This document shows, in pieces, positions 25,701 through 38,400 of a stretch of DNA of 64,000 bases. Origin of the DNA: Symbiodinium microadriaticum (lineage: Eukaryota; Sar; Dinophyceae; Suessiales; Symbiodiniaceae); NCBI GenBank assembly GCA_001939145.1, contig LSRX01000346.1:144236-208235 (forward strand), given 5' to 3'. Below the pieces are notes generated by a model. It did not search any database. It was not told the origin of the DNA and worked only from the letters and a program-made list of their open reading frames with translations. A program made the position numbers and the translations under genes. Position 1 is the stretch's first letter, and each line of letters begins with the position of its first letter.

Positions 25701-28700
25701 TTGGACTCTAAAGTTTAGGGTTTTATGGTTTAGCGACCTGTGGTCTGTTCCCTACTCCAGGGGTTTCGACATCTTGGGGCAGGGATCCCGAAGGCTTTCA
25801 GGGGCCCCGATTTGGTTTGGGCCAAGGGTTTAGGGATACGGGTTCTGATATAGATTAAGAGCTTGGATCTAGGGTTTAGGGTTGAAGGTTCTTTCAAGAG
25901 TTCTGATATAGGTTAAGGGCTTGGGTCTAGGGTTTAGGGGGGCGTTTCCGCTGTGCTTTTCGATGTTTAGCAGCTCGGGGGTGCTTTCGGGGGGGCTAGC
26001 ATCCAGCTTGGCTGGTGTTTTTAAGGAAGCTGAATAACCCCTAAACCCTAAACCCTAAACCCTAAACAACGAGCAACATAGCTCGCAGGATTTGGTGTCT
26101 CAGCGTTTTTGGAGCTTTCAGCCTGGTGTGCTGTGCCTTGGGTGTGTAGCGCCCGAGAGTTGCAGGTTGTGTCCCTGAAGCTGCGGCTTACTACTAATAT
26201 TTTTATTATTACTATCATTATTATTATTGTTATTATTATTACTATTACTATCAATATTATTCTTTTGGAGTTTTGAAGGCTTTGTAGACCCGGGAGTGGA
26301 GATTCTAATCTTTCTGGCAAAGACCCTTGAACAGCCCAAGGCCCTCCAAAGCGAGTATGGGAAGCCCTAATTAAATCCCCTCAAAACCAATAGCAAAGCC
26401 CTTCTAAGGTTGTGAGTTTAATTTAAGGTTCAGGGTTTTAGGGTTTATTGCCTAAACCCTATAAAACCCTATAAGCCCCTATAAACCCTAAACCCCTAAA
26501 CCCTATAAACCCTATAAACCCCTAAACCCTATAAAACCCTATAAACCCCATAAGCGCTATAAACCCTCTAAACCTTTTAAGCCACCTAAACCCCGAAACC
26601 CTATCAGCCCTATAAACCCCTAAACCCCCTAAACCTTATAAGCCTTATAAACCCTATAATCCCCTAAACCCCTAAACCCTATAAGCCCTATAAGCCCCAA
26701 AACCCTTGAGCCTCTCAGTCTCTGCGGCCCGCACCCGCATAACCCACGCGCCGCCAACTTCTCGTCGGGGAGCTCGGGGAGTGGTTTTGGGTTTTGGGTT
26801 TAGGGTTGAGGGTTTAGGGTTGATAGGGTTTAGGGCTTATAGGGTTTAGGGTTTAGGGTCCCAAGGAGGATTTCGCAGTGGGTTTTGAGGGGACCTTCAT
26901 CGAGTTCGGTAGGGTTTTGATAGGGTTCAAAATGGCTGAAAGGGGTCTAGAGGGTTGGGTTTTATAGGGCCTTATAGGGTCTTTGCAGTAGGTTTGTTTG
27001 GGGTTTTGGGGTATGGGGTTTTCTTTCGATACGGGCTCGATTATGGATGGAAGACCTTATAAATCCTAAACCCATAAACGCTGAGCCCTAGACCCTGGCG
27101 ACTAATACTACCGAGCGGGTAGTGGTTTGCTGTAGCATCCTGCTGATTCTGCTCGCATGGCATGCTGTATGCTCGCATAAAACTGTTTCAGCATGTATCA
27201 TGCTATACGGTACTGCACCCTGTAGTGTGAATGTTATACTTATAAGTTTTCTGCAGTCTCCGGTACGTGGTCTACTTCAGGATATCACTGAACGTTCAAC
27301 GTCATCGTGTTCCGTGAGATGTCGTGGCATGCAGTGGTAGAATGGCCGTTTCGGCGTGTGTTAGTTCNCCCCCCACCCCTCGATCAAAAGCACCATGCAT
27401 CCGAAACATTGCAACACTTGTGCCGGGCGCCGCAGAACAAAGTACATGAACAATGTATGAGAGAGGGTAGCTGCACGCATGAACCCCGCAGATTCGAACG
27501 ATTCAGTGCTTCGAACCCTGAGCCCTAAAATGGCCTCTACGAGCATTAAACCCTCTAAAGCCACAGCCCTGTAAACCCCTAAAAGCCCTAAGCCCTAAAC
27601 CCTTTTACAAACCCAGGGAGTGGGATCAGTGGGGCCGATGCTCGGTTAGCTGCGGTGGCGGCTACACGGACCGGTCTGTCTTTCTAAAGATTGGGTTTAG
27701 GGTTTAGGGTTTAGGGGCTTCTGGGAGTGAAGCGCGTTTCCCAGGTCCGAATGAGTCCAGAGGTATGTTATGTTATGTTATGTATGTAGCTGTATGTATG
27801 TAGCTGTACGTAAGTACGTAGGTAGGTAGGCAGGTAGGTAAGTAAGTAGGTAAGCAAGCAAGTATGTATGTATGCATGTATGTATGCAATGTATGTATGT
27901 GTGTGTACATGACAATATACGGGGTTCTCCAAATTAGTATCTTTTTTCTGGGGGCCCTTGTTGTAGCTGCGACGTACTGCTTCGGGGAACCGGAAAAGGA
28001 CAAAGACTCCGAACCCCCCCTCGCCTAAACTAGGACCTAGGAATACGCCTTAAACGAAACACAGTCCTCGCTGTATCTTGCACCTAAACCCTAAACCCTA
28101 AACCCTAAAAAACCCCAACGCCCTAAAACCCTAAACCCTAAACCCAGCATTTTCCCTTGGAGTCTGGGGCTTCCGGGGCCCCCAAAGCCACACTCCAAAA
28201 CCCTAAACCCTGAACCCTACCCCTATGCCGCTAAAGCATGGAACCCCTAAGCACGAAGACCTAACAGCCCGAACACCTAAACCCCAACCGCCCAAAAATG
28301 CCACAATGCGGAAGGAGCGCTCGCGCATCGTGGTGGCCGAAGCCCAGCCTGCGTCCCAGTCGGGATGGGCTAGGGGAGGCGCCTGGGGTTTTGTTTGCGG
28401 CTTTAGAGCCTAGGGGCTTTAAGGGTCTAGGGCTGGGGGCTCATAGGGAATGGGGTCCCTTTCATGGCCCCATAGCCTATGAGAGCCCTCGGGGTTCCTG
28501 GAATTAGAGTTCGGGGTTGCTTGTCTGCACAAGTCTTGTGGTGTTTCATGGGTGTATCTCGGCTGCTACCCGGAAGCCCTAAATCATATCAACCCCCGAA
28601 AGCGCCTCTGACCACCGTAAACCCCTTCTGAAGCTCATAAGCCCATTACAAAAAGCCTTGCACAGACTAAAACTACCCGATTTCACCCCAAAACCAGGAA

Positions 28701-29454
28701 CGGCGGGCGTCTCCTCGATGGTGCACTGACGGAGCTCACCTCCTGCCAGGGGCTCGATGTTGCGGTTTTTGCCATGTGGCTTGATGGGCTGTACTGCGAG
28801 GATTTGCGGGGCCTGTTTTGCAGCGGCTCTTGCCAACTCGTAGCAGACTTTTCGTTCGGGGAAAGTCTCTGGTTACTGAGAGCCCTTGGCAATGCAGCTT
28901 CTCAGATTACGCAAAATTACATGCACTGATATCGGTGCAAAAATTCGCGAACTCCATCCCAAATGCACTGAGCCAGAGTCTACTTCCACACTTTGGGTTG
29001 GCATGCATTTGGACAGCAAACTTCCAAACTTGCCCCCAAATGCATGCACTGAAAAGCGGCCAACACATACTGAATGAGTTGCCTTTGAAATGCACAAATG
29101 TAGCAGCTGTTCAACTGCAACTGCAACTACACAACTGCAACCGCACAACTGCAACTGCAACTCCTCTGCTCTGCATGTGCACCACAGCACAAGACTGCAC
29201 AACTACCGCAACACAGCAGCAACTGCACACCTTGCAATTGCAGCATCACTGCGAGGTTTATGTAGGGCTGGTCAGTAAAGGGATTATAGGGTTTATTCAC
29301 TTCGGGGCTTAGGGATCAATATGGGATCTCGGACCTCTTCGGTCAGATCCACTCTGGCTCACGGTCGCCTCAAGATAGGGGGGCCTTAGGTGCTAGACCA
29401 GTGTTGCCGTTTTTCGGAGTATATAAATACCTTACTATCTATATATATATATAT

Positions 29455-29493
<39 letters not shown>

Positions 29494-32400
29494 CAGAAGC
29501 CTTCTAAATGCCGATGTGTTCGTGGCCGATGCCCGTCTCTGCGGTTTTGGGCTCGACGATTGTGGGGTTTACGGTCTAGGGCTTAGGGTTTGGACTGAAA
29601 GTTTAGGGCCTCGGGGCACTTCCACGCTCATTTGCGTCAAATGACTTCAACACCATGTACAGTCTGCTACAACCATCTAGAATCCCAGATCTCCCAACCC
29701 TACAGTCTTCTGCACTCCTGTATTTTTTAGGGTTTCACCGAAAAAATTAGGGTTTTAGGTTTTACCATCTTTACTTTCACAGCGTGTTCCGAGGCCTTGC
29801 AATTGGGTTTCGCAATCGTTTCTGCACAGAGGAAGGTTTGACCTGAAAAAACGAAACCCCGATTAGACCTAATACTCAAGTCCGAAAGCCCCTGCAAACC
29901 CTAAACCCGAAAGCCTAAATCCAGGTAACAAGGAAGAATGCACCGTGCCGCAAGATTGCGTGGACCGGCTTGGGGTATTTGGGCGGGGAGGGGAGAGGAT
30001 TCTCGGCCATCTAGGGTTTAGGGTTTAGGGTTTAGGGTTTAGGGTCGTGGTATGCGAGGCTGGGGCCCGCGCTTGTTTGTAGAAGGGGGACTGGGTTCAG
30101 GGTGTCGTTGTGCAGAGTGACGTGTCTTGCTCCATGCTTCTGAGGGCATCGATTCTGGAGTTTGCAGGCTGTCACTGCTTTCAGTTTGACTTAGGTTTGG
30201 TTTGTGTTTGGTTCAATCTAGAATAGGACCCTTCTTGTGTCCCAAGGCTCCGAACGTAAATCCTAGATCTTGTGCCAAACGGGGACCGGTGTATAGGATC
30301 CACCGTCTCTGGATGATTTTTTTTTGTTCTGCTTGGCTGTGGCTCAGTGGGGTTGTTGGTCAATTAGCAGAGTCCCTTTCAGGGCCTGCTGTTCAGGATG
30401 CAGGCTCTCGGGGTTTCGGATCGCAGGCTGTTGGTTGTTTTGGATCAGGGCCTCTTTAGGGTTCAGAGCTGATTGAGGTATGGAGGTGAGTGAGGATTGA
30501 CAGCTTAAGACCTAAGGCAATCAGTTTGGGTATCAAGGTTTTGGGTTCTGAAGGTGTGCTATAGGGGTCGGCGGAAACATGTAATGACACTGCTACTACA
30601 ATTTCTGAGGGTTCCTGAACCTAGTTCTAGCATCATATGCGCCACAACCCTGTTCCAATTACTAAGGCCCCTATATTGAGTGGAGCCGCAGTGCGCATTC
30701 CGGGTGCAGGGTTTAGGGCTCCGCAGGTGCAGTTCCGGTGCGTCGGATCCTAGATCTATGCCCTAAACCCCCAACTCCAGAAGCGTGTGGGCTAGGGTTC
30801 AGGGTTTACGGTTTAGGCTTAGGGTTTAGGGGTGAAGGTTACAGGCTCGGTGATTTGTTTGATTCTTCATCCGGGCAGGACTGTGCGTTGGGTCCATGGA
30901 CAGCTTGGAGCGCGTGCAAGGCATCTGGCACACTGCCCTAAATCCTCTCGAAGGGTTTTGTAAGGGTTGAGGGGGTCCATAGGGTTTTGTAGATTGTTGT
31001 TATGTATCTAAAGCTGTTCATGTGCAAGTTAACCTCCTTGGTTCTGTGCTTGGGCTGGTTTCAGGGTTATAGGGAGAGCCTAAGCGTTTGCGGTTAAGGA
31101 TGCCGGACCTGGCAAGGGGGAGGCGGGCACGCGGCCCCTGAATGCACAGCATGCCTAAACCCTAAACCCTAAACCCCGAAGCCTAAAATCTCGAAGGCAG
31201 CTTGGGGTGATGAGCTCATGAACCCCCGAAGAGCACCATGCCCTGAAGCCTTAAGTCCTAAAGTCCCAAACCCCGAAGCCCCTCGCCTAAAGCCTGAAAT
31301 TGCGACCTTACAGAAGGGCGGCAGAAGGTTTACATAGATTTGGGTTCGGATTTCCATGAGTGTCAGAATTTTGGGGTGTAGGGTTCCTCGGGGGGTTTTG
31401 GCATTCGGGATTCTAGCTTCGAGGGTCCGGGACCCTTAACGATAACCTCTACAGTTCTGGGGGTGTTCGGGGTTCAAGGTGTGTGGGGCCTAGGACTTCT
31501 GAGGGCTTGTGTGGCTTTTTCAGTCAGCAAGCCTTTTGTGTTCGAAAGCCCCAGCCAACCTGCCCACACCCGCAACAAGAGAGCCCAAAGGCTTAAACCC
31601 TGAACCCTAACGGCAATCTGTAATCCAACGCCTGCGCCGAAAGCACCAGGAAACTTTAAAGCTCCAAAACAGAAACCCCAACTCCTACCTCAACCTCCCA
31701 CTGGGAGTGCTACTTTTCGAACCGATTATAGGGAGGCAACACTCAGGAGACCCTACACAGGGCCAGCCTTTGTAATGCTCAGGTAGTCCCAAGACCCCAC
31801 CCCCGCTCCCCTCCCTAACCTAACTAAGCCCGAAAAGCGACCCGAATATCCCCGATCTCCCTAAGCCCGAAGCCCTGAACCCCTGATCCCCCAAAGCCCC
31901 TAAGTTCCCTAAACTCTAAACCCTACGGCCCTACGGTCCGCCATGAACCCCACGCAAACCCCCGAAAGGCGAATCAACGATTTCGCACCCGAATCCTTCG
32001 GCAGCACAGCAACTACTGCGGCAAGCCGTGCCTTGTCAAAAAACCGACGTGGCTCAGGGTTCCTTGAAGGGTTGCAAAAAGGTTTCGACAGGAATTTAGT
32101 GTAGGGGACCGAGTTTTGGGATAGATTCTAGTATATGTACAAAACGGCTGTCAGGGGATGTTAGGGTTTAGGGTCCCAGTCGTTCTCCTTGAATTGCCAT
32201 GCTCACTCTGATGTATTCGAGTTGCTGGGGGCGACAATGAACATGATGAGGTTTCTAAACTTCGTAATTTTTTGCTCTTGCTATCCTCAGCCCTAAGCCC
32301 TGAGTCGTGAATCTTCAACCCTAGACTTTAAACCTTACCTAGCCCCCACCCCCGGATGAAGACCCAGGGTCCAGGGTGTCTGGCTCTTCGTAGAGGCTTA

Positions 32401-35400
32401 GCATTTCTGTGGTTCACATTATGAGGCTTAGAGGTGTAACTGGGTGTGATACGGGCCCTGTAAATGGGATGATAGGGTCGTCATAGCTTTGCATCTGATC
32501 GGAAGCCTTCTCTGATCTCCCGATGGAACAGAAGGATGTCGGCCGGGATGTTTCCTTGAGCAGCTTTGGGAGGAGGGCAAAAAGGGTAGCTCGCCTCGCT
32601 ACAGAAAGGTGCCCGGCACCCAAAGCTCGTACAAGCTCGAGTAGGCATACATATTTCAACATAGGACAGTATTGGGGTCGGAAGATAAAAGTGTAGTTAT
32701 ACTGTTATACTCTTCCGCCCCTAAACTCTAAGCCCCCATAGCAAGAGAAGCCAATACTGCGGTATATAGGAACTCTGGCAGGAAGCCCGTTCTGGCTACT
32801 GGGCTCCTGCATTGCCCCCGGCCGAGGCGACGGAACAACAACCACCAACCTCCCGGCGCCTTAAAAGCCCCCGAAACCCCAAAAGCCCAACCCATAAGTT
32901 GCGAACCCTAAACCTTGAGGCCCGGAACCCTAAACCCCTAATTCCTGCCTGCATACAAGGCATTCAGCACTTTATGTAAAGCTCCGAAAAGCTTTATGAA
33001 GGCCCCATAAAGCCTTTCTAAAGCTCCACCAAGCCCCTTGCAGCTCCACCCTTACCGAAGCCTCACGGAAACCGATTTCCTTGCACTGACTTTACAGCAG
33101 CCCTCTTAGTACACCTCGGCGCCTGAATCTCTGCTTTGAGGTGCCCCACAGAGGCCACGCGGGAGGTGGAACCCTGCGGAGAAAGTGCGAGCCGGAGCCT
33201 TTGGGGCTCAGGAATCCTGTAGGCCTTTAAGATGCGAGGTTTCGTAGAGGTTTCGGCTTTGAGTCAAGGCTAGGGGGGCTTTGGGTTGTCTACATGTTTT
33301 AGGCGGTTTTGGGGGGCCTTACCGGGTTCGGAGTTTAGGGCTACCTGGGGCTTGAGGTGCTTAAGCGTTTTCAGGGTTCGGGGTTTAGGATATGCCCCAC
33401 TCCCGATAGTCTAAACCTTGCTAAGCCAAATACTAAACATCCGAGAATCCGCGCGATGCTCCGACCCTTCGACTTGGTGAAAACGACAGAGAACCACAAC
33501 CCGGGCATGCCTCTCTCTTAGTAAAGGTTTAGCCACGATAATCCGTGCGTAATATCTGTGGAAGCTGGACCAGTAAGCTTTAGTTTTGTGGGTTTGGGGT
33601 TTTGGTTGGTGTATCGTGATTTGAGTTTAGGGCGGAGGTTTTCGTAGTTGCAGGTTCAAGGTTTGAGATTTGGGTCATAGGATTTAAAGCTTCTGGTCCT
33701 GGCAAACTACAGCCCCCACCTGAGGCAAAGTGATCAAGGTGCAGTACTGCTCTTGGTCAGCGTGGCAAGGTGGGTGGAAGCAAATTTCGGACCTGGACTC
33801 TAGTTGGGGGAGGTTTCGCGGATGGAGGTTTGGGGTTGGGGCGTACAGCCCAGAAGCGTTTCTGCTCGTTGTGAGTACATCGTATTCTCTTCGGCTGAGG
33901 AGATGGCAATGTTTGTTAGGGTTTGGGGCTTGACTCCCTAAGGGTCCAAGTTCCAGAGAGTAGTTTTTCGGGACGTAGCAAACCCTAGTCTTTGGTAGGC
34001 ATGCTGGAGACCATAAACCGCTACCTAGGCAATGAAGATGCCCGACCTTAATCAACCCTCGCATCCTCACACAAGCATCGGCGCTCTTGACCTGTTCCAA
34101 ATTTCCGGAGTTTGGTATCCTGCGAGGGTGATTTCCCGGAGCACTCAAGCCTTGAGCCTGAGCCGTTTAGTGTTCAGGAGAAGTTTAGGGCCAAGTTCGG
34201 GGTTGACTCTAATGGTCTGAATAATGAAATTAGCAATACTCGTCCTTAAACCTCCTTGTCTTGTCCTAATTATATTTTTTATACTCCCCCCGCTCCCCCC
34301 CCCTCAAAGCAAGATCCCTATTCTGATGATCAAGGCCCCTGTATGAGGGCAGCCCAAGGCCCTGGTTCTCAAATCCAGATCTCTGAAGTCTCGTGGCAGG
34401 CCTCGGTGCCTGCCCAGAGGGATGCGGCCCGGGCGCCCAGAAAGTGCTCCTGAAAAAACGGGGTCAGATCCTGGGAATCAAGAACCCCAAACCCTAAGCC
34501 CTAAACCCCAAGCGCTATAGGGTCCTAAGCTGTGAACCCTATGCACTACATGTCTGTGACACAGCCATATGTCACTTTCCTGAGCACGACGGCATACGTG
34601 GTTCCCACCAAATGGCTCTTAGACGTGATGCTTCAGGGCATTTGGTTTGAGTGAAAGGTTTAGAATCTGTGTAGGGTGTTGGGGACTTGGGAGGATTCTT
34701 CTAGGGGCTTTACTGATTCCTGAATCGAGCAGTTCTTTTTTGGGATTTTGCCAGGGTTTTATGAGGGACTTTTTCCAGGGTTTAGTTGTAAGGGTTTTAG
34801 GAGTACTTGGCTCACGGTTCAAGTTCTGGTTTTCGGGCTTAGGGGCTCCTTTCTTCGTGGTGGTTGTGCAGTGTGCAGTGTGCATGCAGCATGTAGGATT
34901 TGTTGTTGTCGGTTCAGGGCTCCTGAGGACCCCAAGGAGATTCGGACCCTTCCCTTTGGCCCTTGGAGGATCGCGAGTGGGGTTTGCTGAGCACGTTCAG
35001 AACTGAGATGTCCTAATTGCTCGCCTAAGCTGTTGAGACCCTGAACCCTGATCTTCAACTCAATTCTTAGAACGAAGCCCGTTTTTAGGTTTTCTACGTG
35101 ATGCGTCGTCGGACGATGATTTGGGGGCTGCGCTGTCCACACTCATCGCCATGACGCGGGTGACAGCCCATGCATTGGGGAAGGCAATCAACCGATGCCT
35201 CCATCTTGTGCAAGCAGCTTTTCCGGATGAAGCGAGCTCGCAGCCGAGGCTGCAAGAAGCGCAGAGACGGCACGCGCAGGAAGAATGCCTGCTGAAGCCT
35301 GTTCTTTTTCCTGTAAGACGTTCTCCAACAACCTGCTTTTTGATGTCTACAGTGTCCAGTCTTGTGTGCAGAGCCTAACGCTGGCAAGCGTAGGAACTGA

Positions 35401-38400
35401 CGGTTTAGGGTTTGCTTTTTTTTCGCAACTTGATGGTTTTGGGTTGAGATCTCGGCCTTCCGACACCCGGACACCTTACATGGACGTCAGTTTGTTGAAA
35501 CCGAAAAGGAGCGTCCGCCCTCCCCCTTTTCAGTGTATAATATTCGTATAACATACCCGAAACCCTGTTCTGCTCATACATCAAAGACAATCTGAGGCCT
35601 TTACACGACCATGCGCCAGCGGCAACTCGTCCTCTCGGACGACGCGGGAGGCGACGTTTGGGTTGAGTCCAAAGTCTACGGTTATTGAAAATGCCTGTGT
35701 AGCCCCATCATAATGTACCCCTTCCCCTGCCGGATGAAGGCCCTTGTGCTAGAGGGGGCCTCGGGTTTAGCTAAGTTGTCCCACACAGCTCTAAACCCAC
35801 AACTCTCGCCCGCTATATACCCTGAACCCTACGAACCTTTCAACAGCCCTTTGGGCTTCGGCACTTCCGCGGTCCCGACACGGATTCGATGCCTCATTCA
35901 GGCCCGGGGGTTTCTCCACTCGTGGTCCACAGTGTAGGAAAGCAAAAATAAAGCTTAGGGTGTGTCGTGGGTTTAGGGCGCCGGGCTTGCGGGGTTTTGG
36001 GTTTAGGGTTAAGCTTCTAGGGCTTAAGTAATGCTCCCCAGACCCAGAAGCCCCAAACCACAAGCCCTGCTTCCGGAAGCCTCAAGGACGCCCAAGACAC
36101 CGAAGCACTATGCAACGCCACCGCTAAGCCCCTGTGCACTCTATAGGACTCTACAGCAGTACCCTAAACCCTAAACCCTAAACTTTACAGTAAACCCTAA
36201 ATGTAACCTGCAGCCGAGAGCCGCAAAGCCTTCAATTCCAAGACCCCTCAGACCCCAAGCCCAAGAATCTAAACAAAACAAGCCCTACATAGGCCATGCC
36301 AAGAACTGACGGCCGCCTTTCCATGAAAAAAGGCGACTACATGTTCAAGGGCGATGAGGACGCCTTCGCCTCAGGGTGTTTGCAACCCTACAGCCAGAGG
36401 CATTCGGGTTGTGCAGTGGTCCGGACACAGTGCTCTCCATTGTAACTGTCCCCGAAGAAAACAGGCCAACCGTAGGACCTCAAAAATCAAGGTTGCAGAG
36501 GTACTTCTTTTTTTTTAGTTTAGGCTTTAGAGTGATGTTGTGTGGTCGAATGCATATAGCTACCAATGAAGAAGCCCCTGTAGAGTCCTTGACGGATCTC
36601 GCTGAATGGCCTCCTTATTGTCAAGATGAGGCCGCGAATTCCTAAGCCCAAATGAACCCCATTTGCATTCGCTCCAACGACGCTTCGTTCCAGGCTGCCT
36701 AATCCAACCCAATCCCTTACAGTAACCCCGACGTCCTCAGCCCAAAAGCCTTAAACAGCGCTGTATCCCTTAAGCCTTAACTAAAGCTAACAGCCTTGGA
36801 CTCCATGGAGTGCCATGAAACCCAGAACCGTCAGATCCAAATAAATCCAAGAACCATCTGCCCTAAACCCTAAGCAATAAACCCTAAACCAGAACCCGCT
36901 CCAAAGTCTTAATGTCTTCTCAAGGCTCCTTGCCAGGGAAACCAGGTGAACATCAGCGGCCGCCTCGGACGACTTGGGGCTTTCCAAAACCCTAAAGCCC
37001 AAACAATTAGGGTTTAGGGTTTAGGGTTTAGGGTGGGGCTTTCCAAAAGCCTAAATCCTAAACACTAAAAACCCTCAGGGAGATAAGGCGTTGGGGCTTT
37101 CAGCGCTGCTGTAGGCTCTTCAGGTTTCCAGGGGTTTCTAGGCTTTCGGGTTTTCATGAGCCTATGCGATTCGGGTGTGCGGGTCTGAGGGTTTCGGGGC
37201 TTCGGGGCTTTGTGGCTTCGGGCTTCCTGGGCTTTGGGGCTACACAGAGCTCCGAATGGAAGAGGGTTGCTGTTTAGAGCTCCATCGAGTTTTACCGTAG
37301 ACGCTTGATCCGTAAATCCCCTTGTTTAAGGCCTGACTTTTTGACGGTGCCTAGTGCAATCCCTGATGAGGCGAATTCAGTTCATTAGGGGTCTGAGCCG
37401 TGCCGAGTTCGGGGGCGCTAGGCTTTAGGGCTTAGGGCTTTGGGGCTTTTGCGGGTGTTGGAGTTTGAGGTCTGGGGCTTTTGCTTTGACGGCCGGTCAT
37501 TGTTCATGATCATGTGCAAGGTGACCCCGGTTCAGGGCAGTGCTTTCGGCGACAGGCTCCTCGATATTCTTGGGACTTAGAACTTTGTCGGGGACCGGCG
37601 TCTCTGTTCTTTGCCTTTCCACCGCGTCCATGTGGGCAGTTCTCTAAATTCGGGTCCCCTTTTCTTTATAAGGGTGCCCTACTATTTTAGGGGACCTTTA
37701 AAAGGGGGCCCTCAATTTAGAGAACTACCCCGCGTGCTAGTTTACCGGGCCCATGGAGTCCCAGAGGCTTCCAGGTTTCTCCGGAGGGGAGCAGAGCAGA
37801 CTGTCTGCCGCCTGCGCTCAGATCCACTCACTATGGTCATGCGCCCGTTTCACTCCTCTTGAAACTTGAGTTCTACAAGATAAGAGAAGAGATGCTATCG
37901 TTAGTGTGCTATGATATAAGAACATACTCTACCAGAACGTAACATACCGTTAATATATGCCTATACTTTGATCCTGGAGCCACATCAGGTCTACCGGAAA
38001 CCCGGTAGTCCGACACCCCAGTGACGGCGAGACCTCAGAATCCCAGAAACCCCAAAGTGGCTCGAAGACGAGGCTTCCATGCCAAATCCGGAAAGGACTC
38101 TTCCTTGGTTTAGGTCTAAGGTGTCTGAGCTTCTGGTTTCGGGCGTCGGGGTTCTAGGGTCGAGGATGCCTGTTCTTGTGGTCTGCGGCGGTCGAGCCCG
38201 TAATCCGCAAGCCCATACGCCCGTTGCCTAAGCCCCGAGAAGAGCTCAATGCGGGTAGTGTAGGCTTTCATACGGTTCTTCGGGGTTTCTTGCAATCGGC
38301 TTACCCAAGGAACCGCAAGCCATATCAGCTTTAAACGTGCTAGATTAATGTAGGTTCCTTAATATAATTATAGTAGGATAGGCCCCAAAACCCTATTCTA

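Noticed and set aside
28818..29312. 164-codon + strand frame with Gln/Leu/Asn composition
   Set aside because: Driven by the CAACTG repeat; the upstream part overlaps the TSP1 exon frame's downstream extension in another phase; no splice borders.
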